A stretch of 64,000 nt of DNA, taken from positions 6,395,001-6,459,000 of the forward strand of contig FNSS01000001.1 in the NCBI GenBank assembly GCA_900104855.1, in the 5' to 3' direction. Made by a program: the position numbers and the translations under genes. The notes beneath the pieces are model-generated. The model was not told where the DNA came from and made no database searches. It saw only the letters and a program-made list of their open reading frames with translations. Source of the stretch: Rhizobiales bacterium GAS188. Its GTDB lineage: Bacteria; Pseudomonadota; Alphaproteobacteria; Rhizobiales; Beijerinckiaceae. This document shows positions 35,420-45,050 of the stretch, in pieces (the stretch's first letter is position 1; each line of letters begins with the position of its first letter).

Positions 35420-36548
35420 ATGCGTGCCGAGACCGAGACTCAACTCGAAGCCGCCAAGCAATCCATTGGATTGCTGAGGAGGCATCTTTGACTGGGACAA
35501 AGCGCAAAAGCGCCTCGCCGAGCTGAACGCGCTCGCCGAGAGCTCTTCGCTCTGGGACGATCCGGCGAAGGCGCAGCAGGTGATGCGCGAACGCACCGAT
35601 CTCGAGACGCGCATCCAGACAATCGGCTCGCTCGAGCGTGAGCTCGACGATGCCGGCGTGCTCATCGAGCTCGGCGAAGCGGAGAGCGACCGCGATTCGA
35701 TCGCCGAGGGCGAGAAAGCCATCGGCTCGGTAGCGCACCGCGCCGCACGTCAGCAGGTCGAGACGCTGTTGTCGGGCGAAGCCGACGGCAATGACAGCTA
35801 TCTCGAAGTGCATTCGGGCGCAGGCGGCACCGAAAGCCAGGATTGGGCCAATATGCTCATGCGCATGTACACGCGCTGGGCCGAGCGCCATAAATGCAAG
35901 GTCGAGATCGTCGACATCGCCGATGGCGAAGAGGCGGGCATCAAGAGCGCGACGCTGCTGGTCAAGGGCAAGAACGCCTATGGCTGGCTCAAGACCGAAT
36001 CGGGCGTGCATCGCTTGGTGCGCATCTCGCCCTTCGATTCCAATGCGCGGCGCCATACGAGCTTCGCGTCGGTCTGGGTCTATCCGGTGATCGACGACAA
36101 GATCGACATCCAGATCAACGAATCGGATTGCCGCATCGACACCTTCCGCTCCTCGGGCGCGGGCGGACAGCACGTCAACACCACCGATTCGGCCGTGCGC
36201 ATCACGCATATCCCGACCAACATCGTCGTCTCCTGCCAATCGGAGCGCTCGCAGCACAAGAACCGCGCGACGGCCTGGTCGATGTTGCGCGCCAGGCTCT
36301 ACGAAGCCGAGTTGCAGAAGCGCGAGGAGAAGGCCAGCGCCGATGCCGCCTCCAAGAAGGATATCGGCTGGGGTCACCAGATCCGCTCCTATGTGCTGCA
36401 GCCCTATCAGCTCGTGAAGGATCTGCGCACCGGCGTGACTTCGACGTCGCCATCGGACGTGCTCGACGGAGATCTCGATGCCTTCATGGAGGCGACCTTG
36501 GCGCAGCGTGTCTACGGCACCACGGCGCTGGTCGAGGATATCGAGTAG
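35420..36548 (+). CDS. prfB: peptide chain release factor 2, made by programmed +1 frameshift
   Basis: RF2 ends translation at UGA and UAA. The gene is split: codons 1-23 (ATG 35420 to CTT 35488), an in-frame TGA at 35489-35491, then the main frame continues from 35490. Shifting +1 at CTT-TGA-C gives a 375-residue protein. Functional motifs are intact: [15 protein letters not shown] (SPF stop-codon recognition) and [16 protein letters not shown] (GGQ peptidyl hydrolysis). It lies 204 bp downstream of PBP1A on the same strand, the usual rhizobial order. Without the shift only a 23-residue peptide is made, so automated calls that start in the second frame lose the N terminus. Confidence 0.95.
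35477..35491 (+). promoter_or_regulatory. programmed +1 ribosomal frameshift signal of prfB
   Basis: AGGAGG (35477-35482) acts as an internal Shine-Dalgarno three bases before the slippery CTT (35486-35488), followed by TGA and C (35489-35492). This is the classical RF2 autoregulation site: low RF2 slows termination at TGA and favours the shift. Confidence 0.93.
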
Positions 36549-36590
36549 GAGGGGTAATTCGGAGCTGGCCTGCGCCGAAGCGCCGACCCA

Positions 36591-38138
36591 TCAGGCAGCC
36601 GCGCGGATGGCCTCGCCCATTGTCGAGCAGACGACACGGTTGCGCCCGCCGCCCTTGGCCTTATAGAGCGCCGCATCGGCTTGCCGGATGAGTGCCGTCG
36701 GCTGGTCGCCGAAGACCGGGTAGATCGACGTGACGCCGATGCTCGCCGTGATGACGCCATGCGGGCTTCCGGCATGCGCGATCGCCAGGCGGACGATCTC
36801 GAGGCGAATACGTTCGGCGATGCCGGCCGCGCCCTCGGCACTGGAGGCCGGCAGGAGAATGGCGAATTCCTCGCCGCCATAGCGGCCGACCACATCGGTG
36901 CCGCGCTGGACGCTCGCCTGGATGCAGCTCGCCACCGCCCGCAAGGCAGTGTCGCCGACCGGATGGCCGTAGCGGTCGTTATAGAGCTTGAAGCAGTCGA
37001 CATCGAGCATCAGCACCGAGAGGCAGCTCCGCCCGCGCAAGGCGCGCAGCCACTCGACCTCCATCATCTCGTCGAAGCGGCGCCGGTTGAAGAGTGAGGT
37101 CAAGGGGTCGCGCTCGGCAAGGCGTGTGAGATGCTCCTCGACGGCGGCGCGGGCGCGCAATTGCACGCCGAGCAGCAAGGTGAGCGCGATCACTGCCGCG
37201 CACAGCACGAAGACGGCGCCCGCGGTCATCAGCGCCTTGCGCAGCCAGGGGGCGAAGACATCATCGGTCGAGATGCCGACGATCTGAAGCAGGGGCAGAT
37301 GACCCACTTGGCCGTAGACGAAGAGGCGCTCCACGGCATCGACCGGGCTCTTATGGATGAAATGTCCCGTGGCCTGCGTCTTGAAGTCGCCGAAGATCCT
37401 GGCCGAGCTCGGAAGGTGGTGCCCGATGAAGGAGCTGTCATAAGGCCGGCGCATCACCACCGCCCCGTCCTGATGCAGGAGCGTGATGGAATCGTTCGGC
37501 CCCAACGCGAATCGGTCGAACAGATTCTTCAGGTAGCCGAGCTCGATCGTGCCGACCACCACACCGTCGAAGCTGCCATCGGGGCGGTTGAGACGGCGGC
37601 TCAGCCCGATGCTCCATTGATCGACGGAGCGGGCGATGAAAGGCTTGCTGATGAAGAGCCCGGCATTGGCATCGGCTGCATGAATCTTGAAGTAGTCTTG
37701 CCCGGCAAGATCAGCTTGGCGGGGCGCGATGCCGGCGGAATCAGCGACGACCTTGCCTTGCGCGTCCAGGACCAGAATGGCGCCGAGATCGGGCGCGGTC
37801 GCCGCCCGATCGAACAGGATCATCTGTCGCAATTCAGGATCCTGGTTGCGGACCTTGGGATTCTCCCAGCCGTCGACGACGGCCTGCAGCGACAGGTCGT
37901 AGAGCTCGACATTGCGGGCGATGTCTTGTCTCAGGGCGGCGCTGAGATTGCCGCCTTGGCGTAGCGCCTGGGCCCAGACATCCTGGTATTCGCTGAGGAG
38001 CACTGCTGCGAAGATGCCGCAGATGGCGAGGAGATAGACGACCGTCAGCACCATCAACCGGGCGCTGGAGAGCCAGCGTGCCCAGGCCAGGATGGTTGCG
38101 CCGGTCTTGCGTCGGAAGAGGGCGATCTCGGTCGTCAT
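36591..38138 (-). CDS. membrane-bound diguanylate cyclase with periplasmic sensor domain
   Basis: This 515-residue protein makes cyclic di-GMP. A first membrane segment (about 26-50: ARLMVLTVVYLLAICGIFAAVLL) and a second (about 300-325: AGAVFVLCAAVIALTLLLGVQL) enclose a periplasmic region of the PDC/dCache type (DLGAILVLDAQGKVVADSAG). The C-terminal GGDEF domain starts at about 340 (LAERDPLTSLFNRRRFDE) and has the active loop GRYGGEEFAI. The product-inhibition site RxxD is present as RGTD, five residues before the loop. The domain therefore looks active and feedback-controlled. The ligand of the sensor part is unknown. It converges with prfB. Confidence 0.92.
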   Translation of the reverse strand: MTTEIALFRRKTGATILAWARWLSSARLMVLTVVYLLAICGIFAAVLLSEYQDVWAQALRQGGNLSAALRQDIARNVELYDLSLQAVVDGWENPKVRNQDPELRQMILFDRAATAPDLGAILVLDAQGKVVADSAGIAPRQADLAGQDYFKIHAADANAGLFISKPFIARSVDQWSIGLSRRLNRPDGSFDGVVVGTIELGYLKNLFDRFALGPNDSITLLHQDGAVVMRRPYDSSFIGHHLPSSARIFGDFKTQATGHFIHKSPVDAVERLFVYGQVGHLPLLQIVGISTDDVFAPWLRKALMTAGAVFVLCAAVIALTLLLGVQLRARAAVEEHLTRLAERDPLTSLFNRRRFDEMMEVEWLRALRGRSCLSVLMLDVDCFKLYNDRYGHPVGDTALRAVASCIQASVQRGTDVVGRYGGEEFAILLPASSAEGAAGIAERIRLEIVRLAIAHAGSPHGVITASIGVTSIYPVFGDQPTALIRQADAALYKAKGGGRNRVVCSTMGEAIRAAA

Positions 38139-38313
38139 CCATTCGAGGGTGACCGATAAGGGTTAGATTCACGTGAATCCGCGGCATCGAATCCCGTGCG
38201 CGTTGCAATCGCAACCCGTAATTGTGGCCCCCTTTGGTTGTGAAAGGCCGCCACCTCGAAACGTGGATAACGAATGATGGACGAGCGCATGCGGCCTGTC
38301 GCTTCCTGGTCAC

Positions 38314-39810
38314 TTACACGCGGCGTGCCGGATTGACCCAGGCGAGCACGAGCGCGCCTGCGGTGAACAGCGAGACCGTGAGGAAAGCGGCGCGGAAGGC
38401 GTGCGCGATCTCGAGCGCGACCACCTTCTGGCGCTCGGGATCGAGCTGCGCCAGGATGTCGGGCCCGCGCTCCACCATCGCGCCCAGCAAGGCGGCAGCT
38501 TTGCTGTCGGTGGTGGCGAGCGACAGGAAGAGCACGGCGCCGACGATCGCCGTGCCGATCGAGGCCCCGACCGAGCGCGAGAACTGGACGGAGCCAGCCG
38601 CCGCGCCCAGCATCCTCGGGCCGGCCGCCGATTGCACCGTCACATTGACCACGCCCATCACGGTTCCCATGAACAGCGCATTCACGCCGAGCAGCCCGGA
38701 AATCTGCGGCGGCGTAAGATAGGGTGCTCCAAGCGCAAGCCCGATGATGGTCGCGAGCGATACGATGAGCCCGAAGGAGGGGAAGACGAAGGTCCGGCCC
38801 GTCTTCGAGACCAGGCGGCCGGTGACCAGCGAGCCGAGGCCGATCCCGGCGGTGAGCGGCAGGAGCAGGAAGCCGCTCTCGGATGCCGTGGCGCCGCGCA
38901 CCACGCGAAGATACAGCGGCAGGAAGGTGATGAGCGAGACGAGCGCCGCGCCATGGCAAGCGGCGAGCGCGTCGCTGCGCCAGATCGCCGCCTTGCTCAG
39001 GAGCGAGATCGGCAGGAGCGGAGAGGCGACCCGCTTCTCCTGGCGGATCAGCAGGATCAGCGCGCCGACGGCGCAGACCGCAAGAGCAATGACCAGCGGC
39101 ATGAAGCTTGCCTCGAAGCGTTGCGCGAACTCGATCGCCAGCAAGGTGGGGGCGACGAACAACACGAACAGAGCGAGCCCCATGGCGTCGAACTGCCAAG
39201 CCTCGTCCGAGCTGCGCCGCCGCGGCAGGCGCAACATGAGGACGGCGGCGAGGAGGCCGATCGGTATGTTGACCAGGAACACCGACTGCCAGCCGAAATG
39301 CTGGGTCAGATACCCGCCGGCGACCGGACCGAAGGTCGATGAGGAGACGACGACGGCTGCGAGATAGCCCTGATAGCGCCCGCGCTCGCGGGGCGGAATG
39401 GTCTCCCCGATCAGGGCTTGCGAGGAGGTCATCAGCCCGCCGCCGCCGAGCCCTTGCAGCAGGCGCGCCAGCGACAGGAGCACGATGCTCGGCGCCAGCG
39501 CGCAGAGCACCGAGGCGACCATGAAAATGGTGAGCCCGACATACATCACCCGCCTGCGCCCGAAGACGTCGCCCAAGCGTCCATAGACGGGCGCAGCGAT
39601 CGTCGTCGCCAGGAGGTAGGAGATGACCACCCATGAGATCTGCTCGACATTGCCGAGCGAAGCCGCGATCGCCGGCAAGGCGGTCGCCACGATCGTCTGA
39701 TCCGCGACCGCGAGGAACATCGGCAGCATGATCGAGGGGAAGATCGTCAGGAACAGCTTGGTCGTCGAGAGGGGTGCCGGTGCGGCCTCGGCGGGAGACT
39801 GGGCGGACAA
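38314..39810 (-). CDS. MFS multidrug exporter, DHA2 (EmrB/QacA) type
   Basis: This 498-residue inner-membrane proton-driven exporter has about 14 hydrophobic segments. The D1 motif ADQTIVATALPAIAASL and the loop motif A GRLGDVFGRRRV mark the DHA2 family; GGGGLMTSSQALIGE in the fifth helix is the usual motif C region. The start is a TTG at 39810, supported by GAGAGG 7 bases upstream and by the family N terminus; no ATG fits better. No MFP adaptor (EmrA) gene is adjacent, so it probably works alone. Substrates cannot be predicted. Confidence 0.87.
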   Translation of the reverse strand: MSAQSPAEAAPAPLSTTKLFLTIFPSIMLPMFLAVADQTIVATALPAIAASLGNVEQISWVVISYLLATTIAAPVYGRLGDVFGRRRVMYVGLTIFMVASVLCALAPSIVLLSLARLLQGLGGGGLMTSSQALIGETIPPRERGRYQGYLAAVVVSSSTFGPVAGGYLTQHFGWQSVFLVNIPIGLLAAVLMLRLPRRRSSDEAWQFDAMGLALFVLFVAPTLLAIEFAQRFEASFMPLVIALAVCAVGALILLIRQEKRVASPLLPISLLSKAAIWRSDALAACHGAALVSLITFLPLYLRVVRGATASESGFLLLPLTAGIGLGSLVTGRLVSKTGRTFVFPSFGLIVSLATIIGLALGAPYLTPPQISGLLGVNALFMGTVMGVVNVTVQSAAGPRMLGAAAGSVQFSRSVGASIGTAIVGAVLFLSLATTDSKAAALLGAMVERGPDILAQLDPERQKVVALEIAHAFRAAFLTVSLFTAGALVLAWVNPARRV

Positions 39811-40379
39811 ACCTGTGCCTCTCGAGTGATAGCAATTGGCGAGCGATTGGCCGGATCACGCCTCGCGCCCGGCGATCCTCCACATATAGCGGTCTTGGGA
39901 TTTGTCACAGCCTGCCGGCGGATCAAGGCCATATCGGAAGATCGGCCGCTTCGGTTGGGGCGGCCGTCATAAGCTATACGGGCGGGGCCCGACAACCAGC
40001 GAGCCTTTCGAGAAGCGCCGCAATATCAAGCCTTCTCAGCGATCTACGGGTAGTGGCGCAGCTGACGGCAGTGCCGTCTCGGCCTCGGCCGGCGCGGTCA
40101 CGTGGCAGGTTTCGAAGGCGCCCACTTCCATTCCGCGAAGGTTTCGGCTAGAAGCCCCACTCCGCAATGCCTCGGCCGGAGGCTGAACGGGAGGTTCCTC
40201 GAGAGTCCTGCTGCTTGGCAGGTTTCGAGGAGCAGGGGCGGTTGGCCTCGTCTCCCAGTGTCTCCGCCTTCGTGTGGACATCGAGCTTACGCCTTTCCAA
40301 CAAGGCTGCTCGAAGGGCTTCGCGCCGAGGTTGTGGATCGAGTCGCCGGAAGGCCGGCGACGCCATAGGAAAGGCTATC
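39811..40379. other. gene-free stretch upstream of rpsF
   Basis: About 570 bp between the divergent exporter gene and rpsF. No gene is seen; open frames reading into rpsF lack domains. It should hold the ribosomal operon promoter and leader, including the hairpin at 40342-40361. Confidence 0.45.
40342..40361 (+). promoter_or_regulatory. leader hairpin just before the rpsF ribosome binding site
   Basis: GTCGCCGG (40342-40349) and CCGGCGAC (40354-40361) pair perfectly around AAGG. The Shine-Dalgarno AGGAAAGG follows within six bases. Many bacteria have a structured S6:S18-binding element here through which the S6-S18 complex represses its own operon; the position fits, but I cannot confirm the consensus by eye. 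Confidence 0.4.
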
Positions 40380-40865
40380 ATGTCGCTCTACGAGCATATT
40401 TTCATGTCGCGCCCCGACGTGACTTCACAGCAGGTCGAAGCGCTGATCGAGCAATATAAAGGCGTCATCGAAGCTGGCGGCGGCAAGGTCGCCAAGCAGG
40501 AATATTGGGGCGTCAAATCGCTCGCCTACAAGATCCGCAAGAGCCGCAAGGCGCATTTCACGCTCCTCAATCTCGACGCGCCACATGCGGCCGTGGCCGA
40601 GATGGAGCGCCAGATGCGTCTCAGCGAGGATGTGATCCGCTTCATCACCGTGCGGGTCGAGGCGCATGAGGATGGACCCTCCATCATGATGCAGAAGCGC
40701 GACGACCGGCGCGACCGCGATGACCGCTTCGGCGATCGCGGTTATGGCGGGGGCGGTGGCGGCTTCCGTGACCGCGGCGACCGTGGCGATCGCGGTCCGC
40801 GGCGCGACCGCGACCAGAGTTTCGAGGGGGCGCCTGCCGCCAACTCCGCAAACGTGCAGGGCTGA
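40380..40865 (+). CDS. rpsF: 30S ribosomal protein S6
   Basis: S6 sits on the platform of the small subunit and binds 16S rRNA together with S18. The 161-residue protein starts [17 protein letters not shown] and has the conserved [20 protein letters not shown]. Residues ~105-161 form a long Arg/Asp/Gly-rich tail ([17 protein letters not shown]), which is usual in alphaproteobacteria but absent in E. coli. Shine-Dalgarno AGGAAAGG precedes the ATG. rpsR follows after three bases. Confidence 0.96.
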   Translation: MSLYEHIFMSRPDVTSQQVEALIEQYKGVIEAGGGKVAKQEYWGVKSLAYKIRKSRKAHFTLLNLDAPHAAVAEMERQMRLSEDVIRFITVRVEAHEDGPSIMMQKRDDRRDRDDRFGDRGYGGGGGGFRDRGDRGDRGPRRDRDQSFEGAPAANSANVQG

Positions 40866-40868
40866 ACC

Positions 40869-41120
40869 ATGACCGTTTCCACTTCCACTTCCACCACGCG
40901 CCGCCCCTTCTTCCGTCGCCGCAAGAGCTGCCCGTTCTCGGGCGCCAATGCACCCAAGATCGACTACAAGGACGTGAAGCTCCTGTCGCGCTACGTGTCC
41001 GAGCGCGGCAAGATCGTGCCGTCGCGCATCACGGCCGTCTCGCAGAAGAAGCAGCGCGAGCTCGCGACCGCGATCAAGCGGGCCCGCTTCCTCGGGCTGA
41101 TGCCTTACGTCATTCGCTGA
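40869..41120 (+). CDS. rpsR: 30S ribosomal protein S18
   Basis: This 83-residue basic protein binds S6 and 16S rRNA. It shows [33 protein letters not shown] and the C-terminal [13 protein letters not shown]. It directly follows rpsF, as in nearly all bacteria. Confidence 0.97.
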   Translation: MTVSTSTSTTRRPFFRRRKSCPFSGANAPKIDYKDVKLLSRYVSERGKIVPSRITAVSQKKQRELATAIKRARFLGLMPYVIR

Positions 41121-41125
41121 CCATG

Positions 41126-41148
41126 CGAGGGGCGCCTCGGCGCCCTCG
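41126..41148 (+). terminator. GC-rich hairpin after rpsR
   Basis: CGAGGGG-CGCC pairs with GGCGCCCTCG with a one-base bulge and a two-base loop. There is no T-run, so it may only reduce read-through into the DUF2232 gene. Confidence 0.5.
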
Positions 41149-41241
41149 TCCCTGAAACATGTCCGGCGGTGCAACCCCTCCGGATCGGCTGAGGCGGGAC
41201 ATCTCCGCCTCTAACCCTGCGCAGAGCAGCGGGACAACGGT

Positions 41242-42288
41242 ATGAAGCGCGGCGATATCCTCATCGGCGTCGGCGCCGGGCTCGTCTCGGCGGTGCTGTT
41301 CGCGACCGTGATCCGCGGCTCGCTGGCCGGCATCCTGCTGTTCTATTTGACGCCCTTGCCGATCGCCATCGTCTCGCTCGGCTGGAACCATCGCTCGGGC
41401 CTCGTCGCCAGCGGCGTCGGGGCGCTGGCGGTCGGGCTGATCTTCAATCCGCTCCTCGGCCTGATGTTCGCGCTGGCATTCGCCTTGCCGCTCTGGTGGC
41501 TCTCTTTCCTGGCGCTGCTGGCGCGCCATGGGGCGCAAGTTTCCCTGCCGCAAGTTTCTCTGCCGCAAGATTCTCTCGCGAACGTCGCTGCGCCGAATGT
41601 CGCCGCCTCGCCAGCCGTTCCGCCCGCGCCGCATTGGTATCCGCTCGGCATGCTCGCGATCTGGGCGGCGGGGCTGTCCGTCGCCCTGACGCTCGGCGGG
41701 GCCATGCTGCTCGGCCCCGATTACGAGACCTTCCGCGCCGCCGTCCAGGAGATGGTGGAGATCGCGCTGAAGAGCGGCATGGACGAACTGCCGGGCCTTG
41801 GCGCCGAGACGCTGCCGGCGGAGCGCATAGCTAGCCTCGTCGCATCGGTGTTCCTGCCATTGACCGCGGGCGGATCGACCCTTCTGTCGCTTGTCATCCT
41901 GTTGGTCGCCGCCAAGATCGTCTCCTTGTCGGGGCGCTTGCCGCGCCCTCTGCCATCCATTGCCCGCGACTTCGTCCTGTCGCGCTCGGCGCTGATCGGG
42001 CTTGTCGCCAGCTTCGTGCTCGCCCCCTTTCCGGGGTGGCCGCGCTTCGTGGCCTTCGCGCTCGTGGGCACGATCGGCATGCTGCTCGCCATGCAGGGTC
42101 TCGCGACTGCGCATGTGCTGCTGGCGCGCATTCCGGCCCGCCCGTTCATCCTCGGGGTCGGCTACGCCATGATCGTGATCGTCTTCCCCTGGGTGCTCAT
42201 GGGCCTCGCAATATTCGGCCTCGTCGAGATGGCCTTGGCGCTGCGGGCCCGTTCGCTCGCCCACGCCGCATCGCGGAAACTGAACTGA
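41242..42288 (+). CDS. DUF2232 membrane protein
   Basis: This 348-residue integral membrane protein belongs to the DUF2232 (YybS-like) family regularly found between rpsR and rplI in alphaproteobacteria. About eight hydrophobic segments are visible, beginning ILIGVGAGLVSAVLFATVI. Its role is unknown; co-transcription with ribosomal proteins suggests a growth-linked function. A linker after residue ~98 holds a tandem repeat (VSLPQ units). Confidence 0.85.
   Translation: MKRGDILIGVGAGLVSAVLFATVIRGSLAGILLFYLTPLPIAIVSLGWNHRSGLVASGVGALAVGLIFNPLLGLMFALAFALPLWWLSFLALLARHGAQVSLPQVSLPQDSLANVAAPNVAASPAVPPAPHWYPLGMLAIWAAGLSVALTLGGAMLLGPDYETFRAAVQEMVEIALKSGMDELPGLGAETLPAERIASLVASVFLPLTAGGSTLLSLVILLVAAKIVSLSGRLPRPLPSIARDFVLSRSALIGLVASFVLAPFPGWPRFVAFALVGTIGMLLAMQGLATAHVLLARIPARPFILGVGYAMIVIVFPWVLMGLAIFGLVEMALALRARSLAHAASRKLN
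41536..41580 (+). repeat. 15-bp tandem repeat in the DUF2232 gene
   Basis: Units at 41536-41550, 41551-41565 and 41566-41580 encode QVSLP, QVSLP and QDSLA. More degenerate units (NVAAP, NVAAS) may follow to 41610. Confidence 0.82.
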
Positions 42289-42327
42289 AATGCCTGCCCA
42301 CCATCAGAAATCGAAGGAGATGCCAAT

Positions 42328-42894
42328 ATGGAAGTGATTCTGCTCGAGCGTGTCGCCAAGCTCGGCCAAATCGGCGATGTCGTGCGTGTCAAGGACGGGT
42401 TCGCCCGCAATTTCCTCTTGCCGCGCAACAAGGCGCTGCGCGCCACCGAATCCAATCGCAAGCGCTTCGAGAGCCAGCGCGTCGAGATCGAGGCGCGCAA
42501 CCTCGAGCTCAAGACGGAGGCGAAAGCGGTCGCCGAGAAGCTCGACGGCCAGAGCGTCGTCCTCATCCGCCAGGCCGGCGAGAGCGGCCAGCTTTACGGC
42601 TCGGTCTCGACGCGTGACATCGCCGAGGCGCTCGTCAAGGCGCGCTTCAAAGTGTCGCGCGAGCAGGTCGTGCTCAATACCCCGATCAAGACGCTCGGCC
42701 TGCACACCGTTCCGGTACATCTGCACCCGGAAGTCGACGTCAAGATCACGGTCAATGCGGCGCGCAGCGCCGAGGAAGCCGAGCGCCAGGCGCGCGGCGA
42801 AGTGATCGCAACGCGCGAGGAGACGAGCCTCGAGGATCTCGGCCTCGAAGTCGGTGCCGCCCTCGCGGAAGCCGGACCGCTCGCTCAGTTCTGA
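42328..42894 (+). CDS. rplI: 50S ribosomal protein L9
   Basis: L9 binds 23S rRNA at the base of the L1 stalk and reaches across to the next ribosome. The 188-residue protein has the N-terminal domain ([19 protein letters not shown], then [14 protein letters not shown]), the long connecting helix (about 40-75) and the C-terminal domain ([27 protein letters not shown]). It is about 40 residues longer than in E. coli, as usual in rhizobia. AAGGAG precedes the ATG. Confidence 0.97.
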   Translation: MEVILLERVAKLGQIGDVVRVKDGFARNFLLPRNKALRATESNRKRFESQRVEIEARNLELKTEAKAVAEKLDGQSVVLIRQAGESGQLYGSVSTRDIAEALVKARFKVSREQVVLNTPIKTLGLHTVPVHLHPEVDVKITVNAARSAEEAERQARGEVIATREETSLEDLGLEVGAALAEAGPLAQF

Positions 42895-42910
42895 GCGGCC
42901 TTCGATCGAC

Positions 42911-42952
42911 TGCCTGGGGCGTGCCCGCGACCTGTGTGGCGCGCCCCGGGCA
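42911..42952 (+). terminator. hairpin after rplI
   Basis: TGCCTGGGGCG (42911-42921) pairs with CGCCCCGGGCA (42942-42952), 11 pairs with one G-T. The loop is about 20 bases and no T-run follows. The position, 16 bases after the rplI stop, fits transcript ending. Confidence 0.5.
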
Positions 42953-42956
42953 GCAT

Positions 42957-42983
42957 CCGCAAAAGTGGTCCCCGCTTTTGCGG
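42957..42983. repeat. rhizobial palindromic repeat (CCGCAAAAG...CTTTTGCGG)
   Basis: CCGCAAAAGTGG and CCGCTTTTGCGG pair around a short loop and are followed by AAAGATCGTGCTC. Sequences of this form (CCGCAAAAGTGG...TTTTGCGG...AAGATC) are common intergenic repeats in Rhizobiales, from memory of such genomes. Confidence 0.6.
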
Positions 42984-43561
42984 AAAGATCGTGCTCATAC
43001 TCACTAGCGGCGTGCGACCCGGCCAGGCCATGCCGCTTGGCCGGATCATATGCGAGCATTCAGGCGTGAGTTTCCTGGTCGGTGGGATGACGAACCTCCT
43101 CCTCGCCGATGCCGCCTCGTCGCCAACTGCAGCAAGCTCCAGGCAAGGGATCGTGCGTAGCGACGCTATGTGACCGCGACACAGCGCCCCTGCGATATCC
43201 ATGACGGCCCAAATGTCGACCGCCCAAATGTCGAGCTTGCGGGCGCCGATCAGTGGCTGTCACTTCACGAGGTGACGCCTCCCGGCCAGATGAGGGTCGG
43301 CCCCCGTTTACGCGCCGTTGATGGGGGCATGCCCGGTTGTGAATGGACCGTTTATCGCGCCTACCGCCAGATAGCGGCGACAGCGCGAAGCGGGAGGCCA
43401 GTCGCCGCCCCGTGCCTATTGTGCTGGCATGTGTCGGGATGGCTTCGGAATGCCGGTGGTCAGGTTTCAAACGGATGGCGACCATCCGCTGCAGCCGGGC
43501 CGCAAGGCATAATCCTTGCTACATCTCGATGTCTGTCTTGAGAGCTGAGGGGCTGCACGTG

Positions 43562-45016
43562 ATGAGATGCATGAGATCGGGCGGGCGCTGGCTGCCTACG
43601 CTGGCGGCATGTCTGCTCGCTGGGGTGGCATTTGCCGATGATAGCGGCGGCACACCGCCCGCGGCCGCGCCCAATCCTGCACCGAGCAAGGCCGCGCCGA
43701 AAACGATCTGGGAACAGGACACGCTGCTCGGCGATATGGGCGGCTTCCGCAGCAAGGCCGCCGATGCCGGCGTGCAGCTCGGCCTGACCTACACGCTCGA
43801 CCTGTTGGGCAATCCGACGGGCGGCATCCGGCGAAGCTTCATTTCGGAAGGCGTGCTGGCGCCGACGCTCGACATCGATCTCGGCAAGTTCACCAAGGTC
43901 GACGCGCTGTCGGGCACGTCCTTCCATGCCAGCATGTTCCAGGTGGCGGGCCGCTCGATCAGCCTGCACAATACGGGCGCACTTTATCTCGCGACCAATA
44001 TCGAGCAGGTGGCGACGACGCGCATCTTCGAGGCTTATTTCGAGCAGAAGCTGTTCGGTGATCAGGTGACGGTGCGGGCCGGCCAGATGGCGATCGATTC
44101 GGAATTCCTGGTCAGCCCGACCGCCGCGACCTTCATCAGCAACACCTTCGCTTTCCCGACCTGGATGGCCGCCGATCTCCCCAATGGCGGCGCCGCGACG
44201 CCGCTGGCAGCGCCCGGCGCACGGGTCAAATACGCGCCGACCGATCGGCTGAGCCTGATGCTCGGCGTCTATTCGGCCGATCCCGCGGGCCGCGGCAACC
44301 TGTTGCTCACGCCGCCCTCGAACAACCCCGAATACAAGAACCGCTACGGCACGACCTTCAACCTCAACTATGGCACGCTCTATATGGCGGAGGCGGGCTA
44401 TGCGGATGCCAAGGCGACCTTGCCCTTCGCCTATAAGCTCGGAGCCTGGTTCGTCGGCGGTGGCCGCTTCTTCAACCAGCGCTTCGATACGAACGGCGTC
44501 TCGCTCGCCAATGTGGCCCTGACCAATGGTGTCGCCAAGCGCTATTCCAATGATTGGGGCGTCTACGGCGTCGCCGACCAGACCTTGTGGGCCCCCGGAG
44601 GCGAAGATCCGCGCAAGATCGCAGCCTTCGTGCGCGCCGGACTCAGCCCCGACGATCGCAACCTGATCGATGGCTATGTGGATGGCGGCGTCACCTTCAC
44701 GGGCTTCGTGCCCAGCCGCTCGAGCGACGTCATCGGCGTGGCGGCGACCTATTCCAAGATCAGCTCCAATGCCAGCAGCCTCGATCGCGACACGGTGCTG
44801 TTCGGCACCAATCCGCCGGGCTTCCCGATCCGCGACTACGAGTTCGTCGGTGAGGCGACCTACCAGCTGGTCCTCGCGCCATGGCTGACGGTGCAATTCG
44901 ACGCCCAGCACATCGTCCATCCCGGCGGCCATGTGCTGGCGGCACAAGGCTCGCGCACCGGCCTCCTGATCAAGGATGAGACCATCCTCGGCGTGCGCAC
45001 CCAGGTGAAGTTCTAA
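43562..45016 (+). CDS. OprB-family carbohydrate-selective porin, first of a tandem pair
   Basis: This 484-residue outer-membrane protein probably forms a beta-barrel for sugar uptake. The signal peptide (LPTLAACLLAGVAFA, cut before DD) is followed by a proline/alanine linker and the OprB region (LLGDMGGFRSKAADAGVQL, then YFEQKLFGDQVTVRAGQM, RYSNDWGVYGVADQ). The last residue is phenylalanine after alternating hydrophobics (GVRTQVKF), the outer-membrane insertion signal. ATG 43562 is chosen; a GTG three bases upstream is equally possible. The next gene is a paralogue with the same C-terminal pattern. Confidence 0.87.
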   Translation: MRCMRSGGRWLPTLAACLLAGVAFADDSGGTPPAAAPNPAPSKAAPKTIWEQDTLLGDMGGFRSKAADAGVQLGLTYTLDLLGNPTGGIRRSFISEGVLAPTLDIDLGKFTKVDALSGTSFHASMFQVAGRSISLHNTGALYLATNIEQVATTRIFEAYFEQKLFGDQVTVRAGQMAIDSEFLVSPTAATFISNTFAFPTWMAADLPNGGAATPLAAPGARVKYAPTDRLSLMLGVYSADPAGRGNLLLTPPSNNPEYKNRYGTTFNLNYGTLYMAEAGYADAKATLPFAYKLGAWFVGGGRFFNQRFDTNGVSLANVALTNGVAKRYSNDWGVYGVADQTLWAPGGEDPRKIAAFVRAGLSPDDRNLIDGYVDGGVTFTGFVPSRSSDVIGVAATYSKISSNASSLDRDTVLFGTNPPGFPIRDYEFVGEATYQLVLAPWLTVQFDAQHIVHPGGHVLAAQGSRTGLLIKDETILGVRTQVKF

Positions 45017-45027
45017 CGGCTGAAACG

Positions 45028-45050
45028 GCGCGCCCCTTCGAGGGGCGCGC
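45028..45050 (+). terminator. strong hairpin after the first porin gene
   Basis: GCGCGCCCC (45028-45036) and GGGGCGCGC (45042-45050) are exact complements around TTCGA, 11 bases after the stop codon. There is no T-run. Confidence 0.65.

Larger units (their letters stand above)
42895..43561. other. gene-free stretch between rplI and the first porin gene
   Basis: About 670 bp without a convincing gene. It holds the rplI terminator-like hairpin (42911-42952), a rhizobial palindromic repeat (42957-42983) and a 15-bp direct duplication (GCCCAAATGTCGACC and near copy) at 43207-43236. A weak in-frame extension of the porin frame upstream of 43562 is not believed. The porin promoter should be in the last 200 bp. 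Confidence 0.5.

Noticed and set aside
43343-43561. N-terminal extension of the first porin
   Set aside because: A clean signal peptide begins at 43562; an extension before it would bury the export signal.
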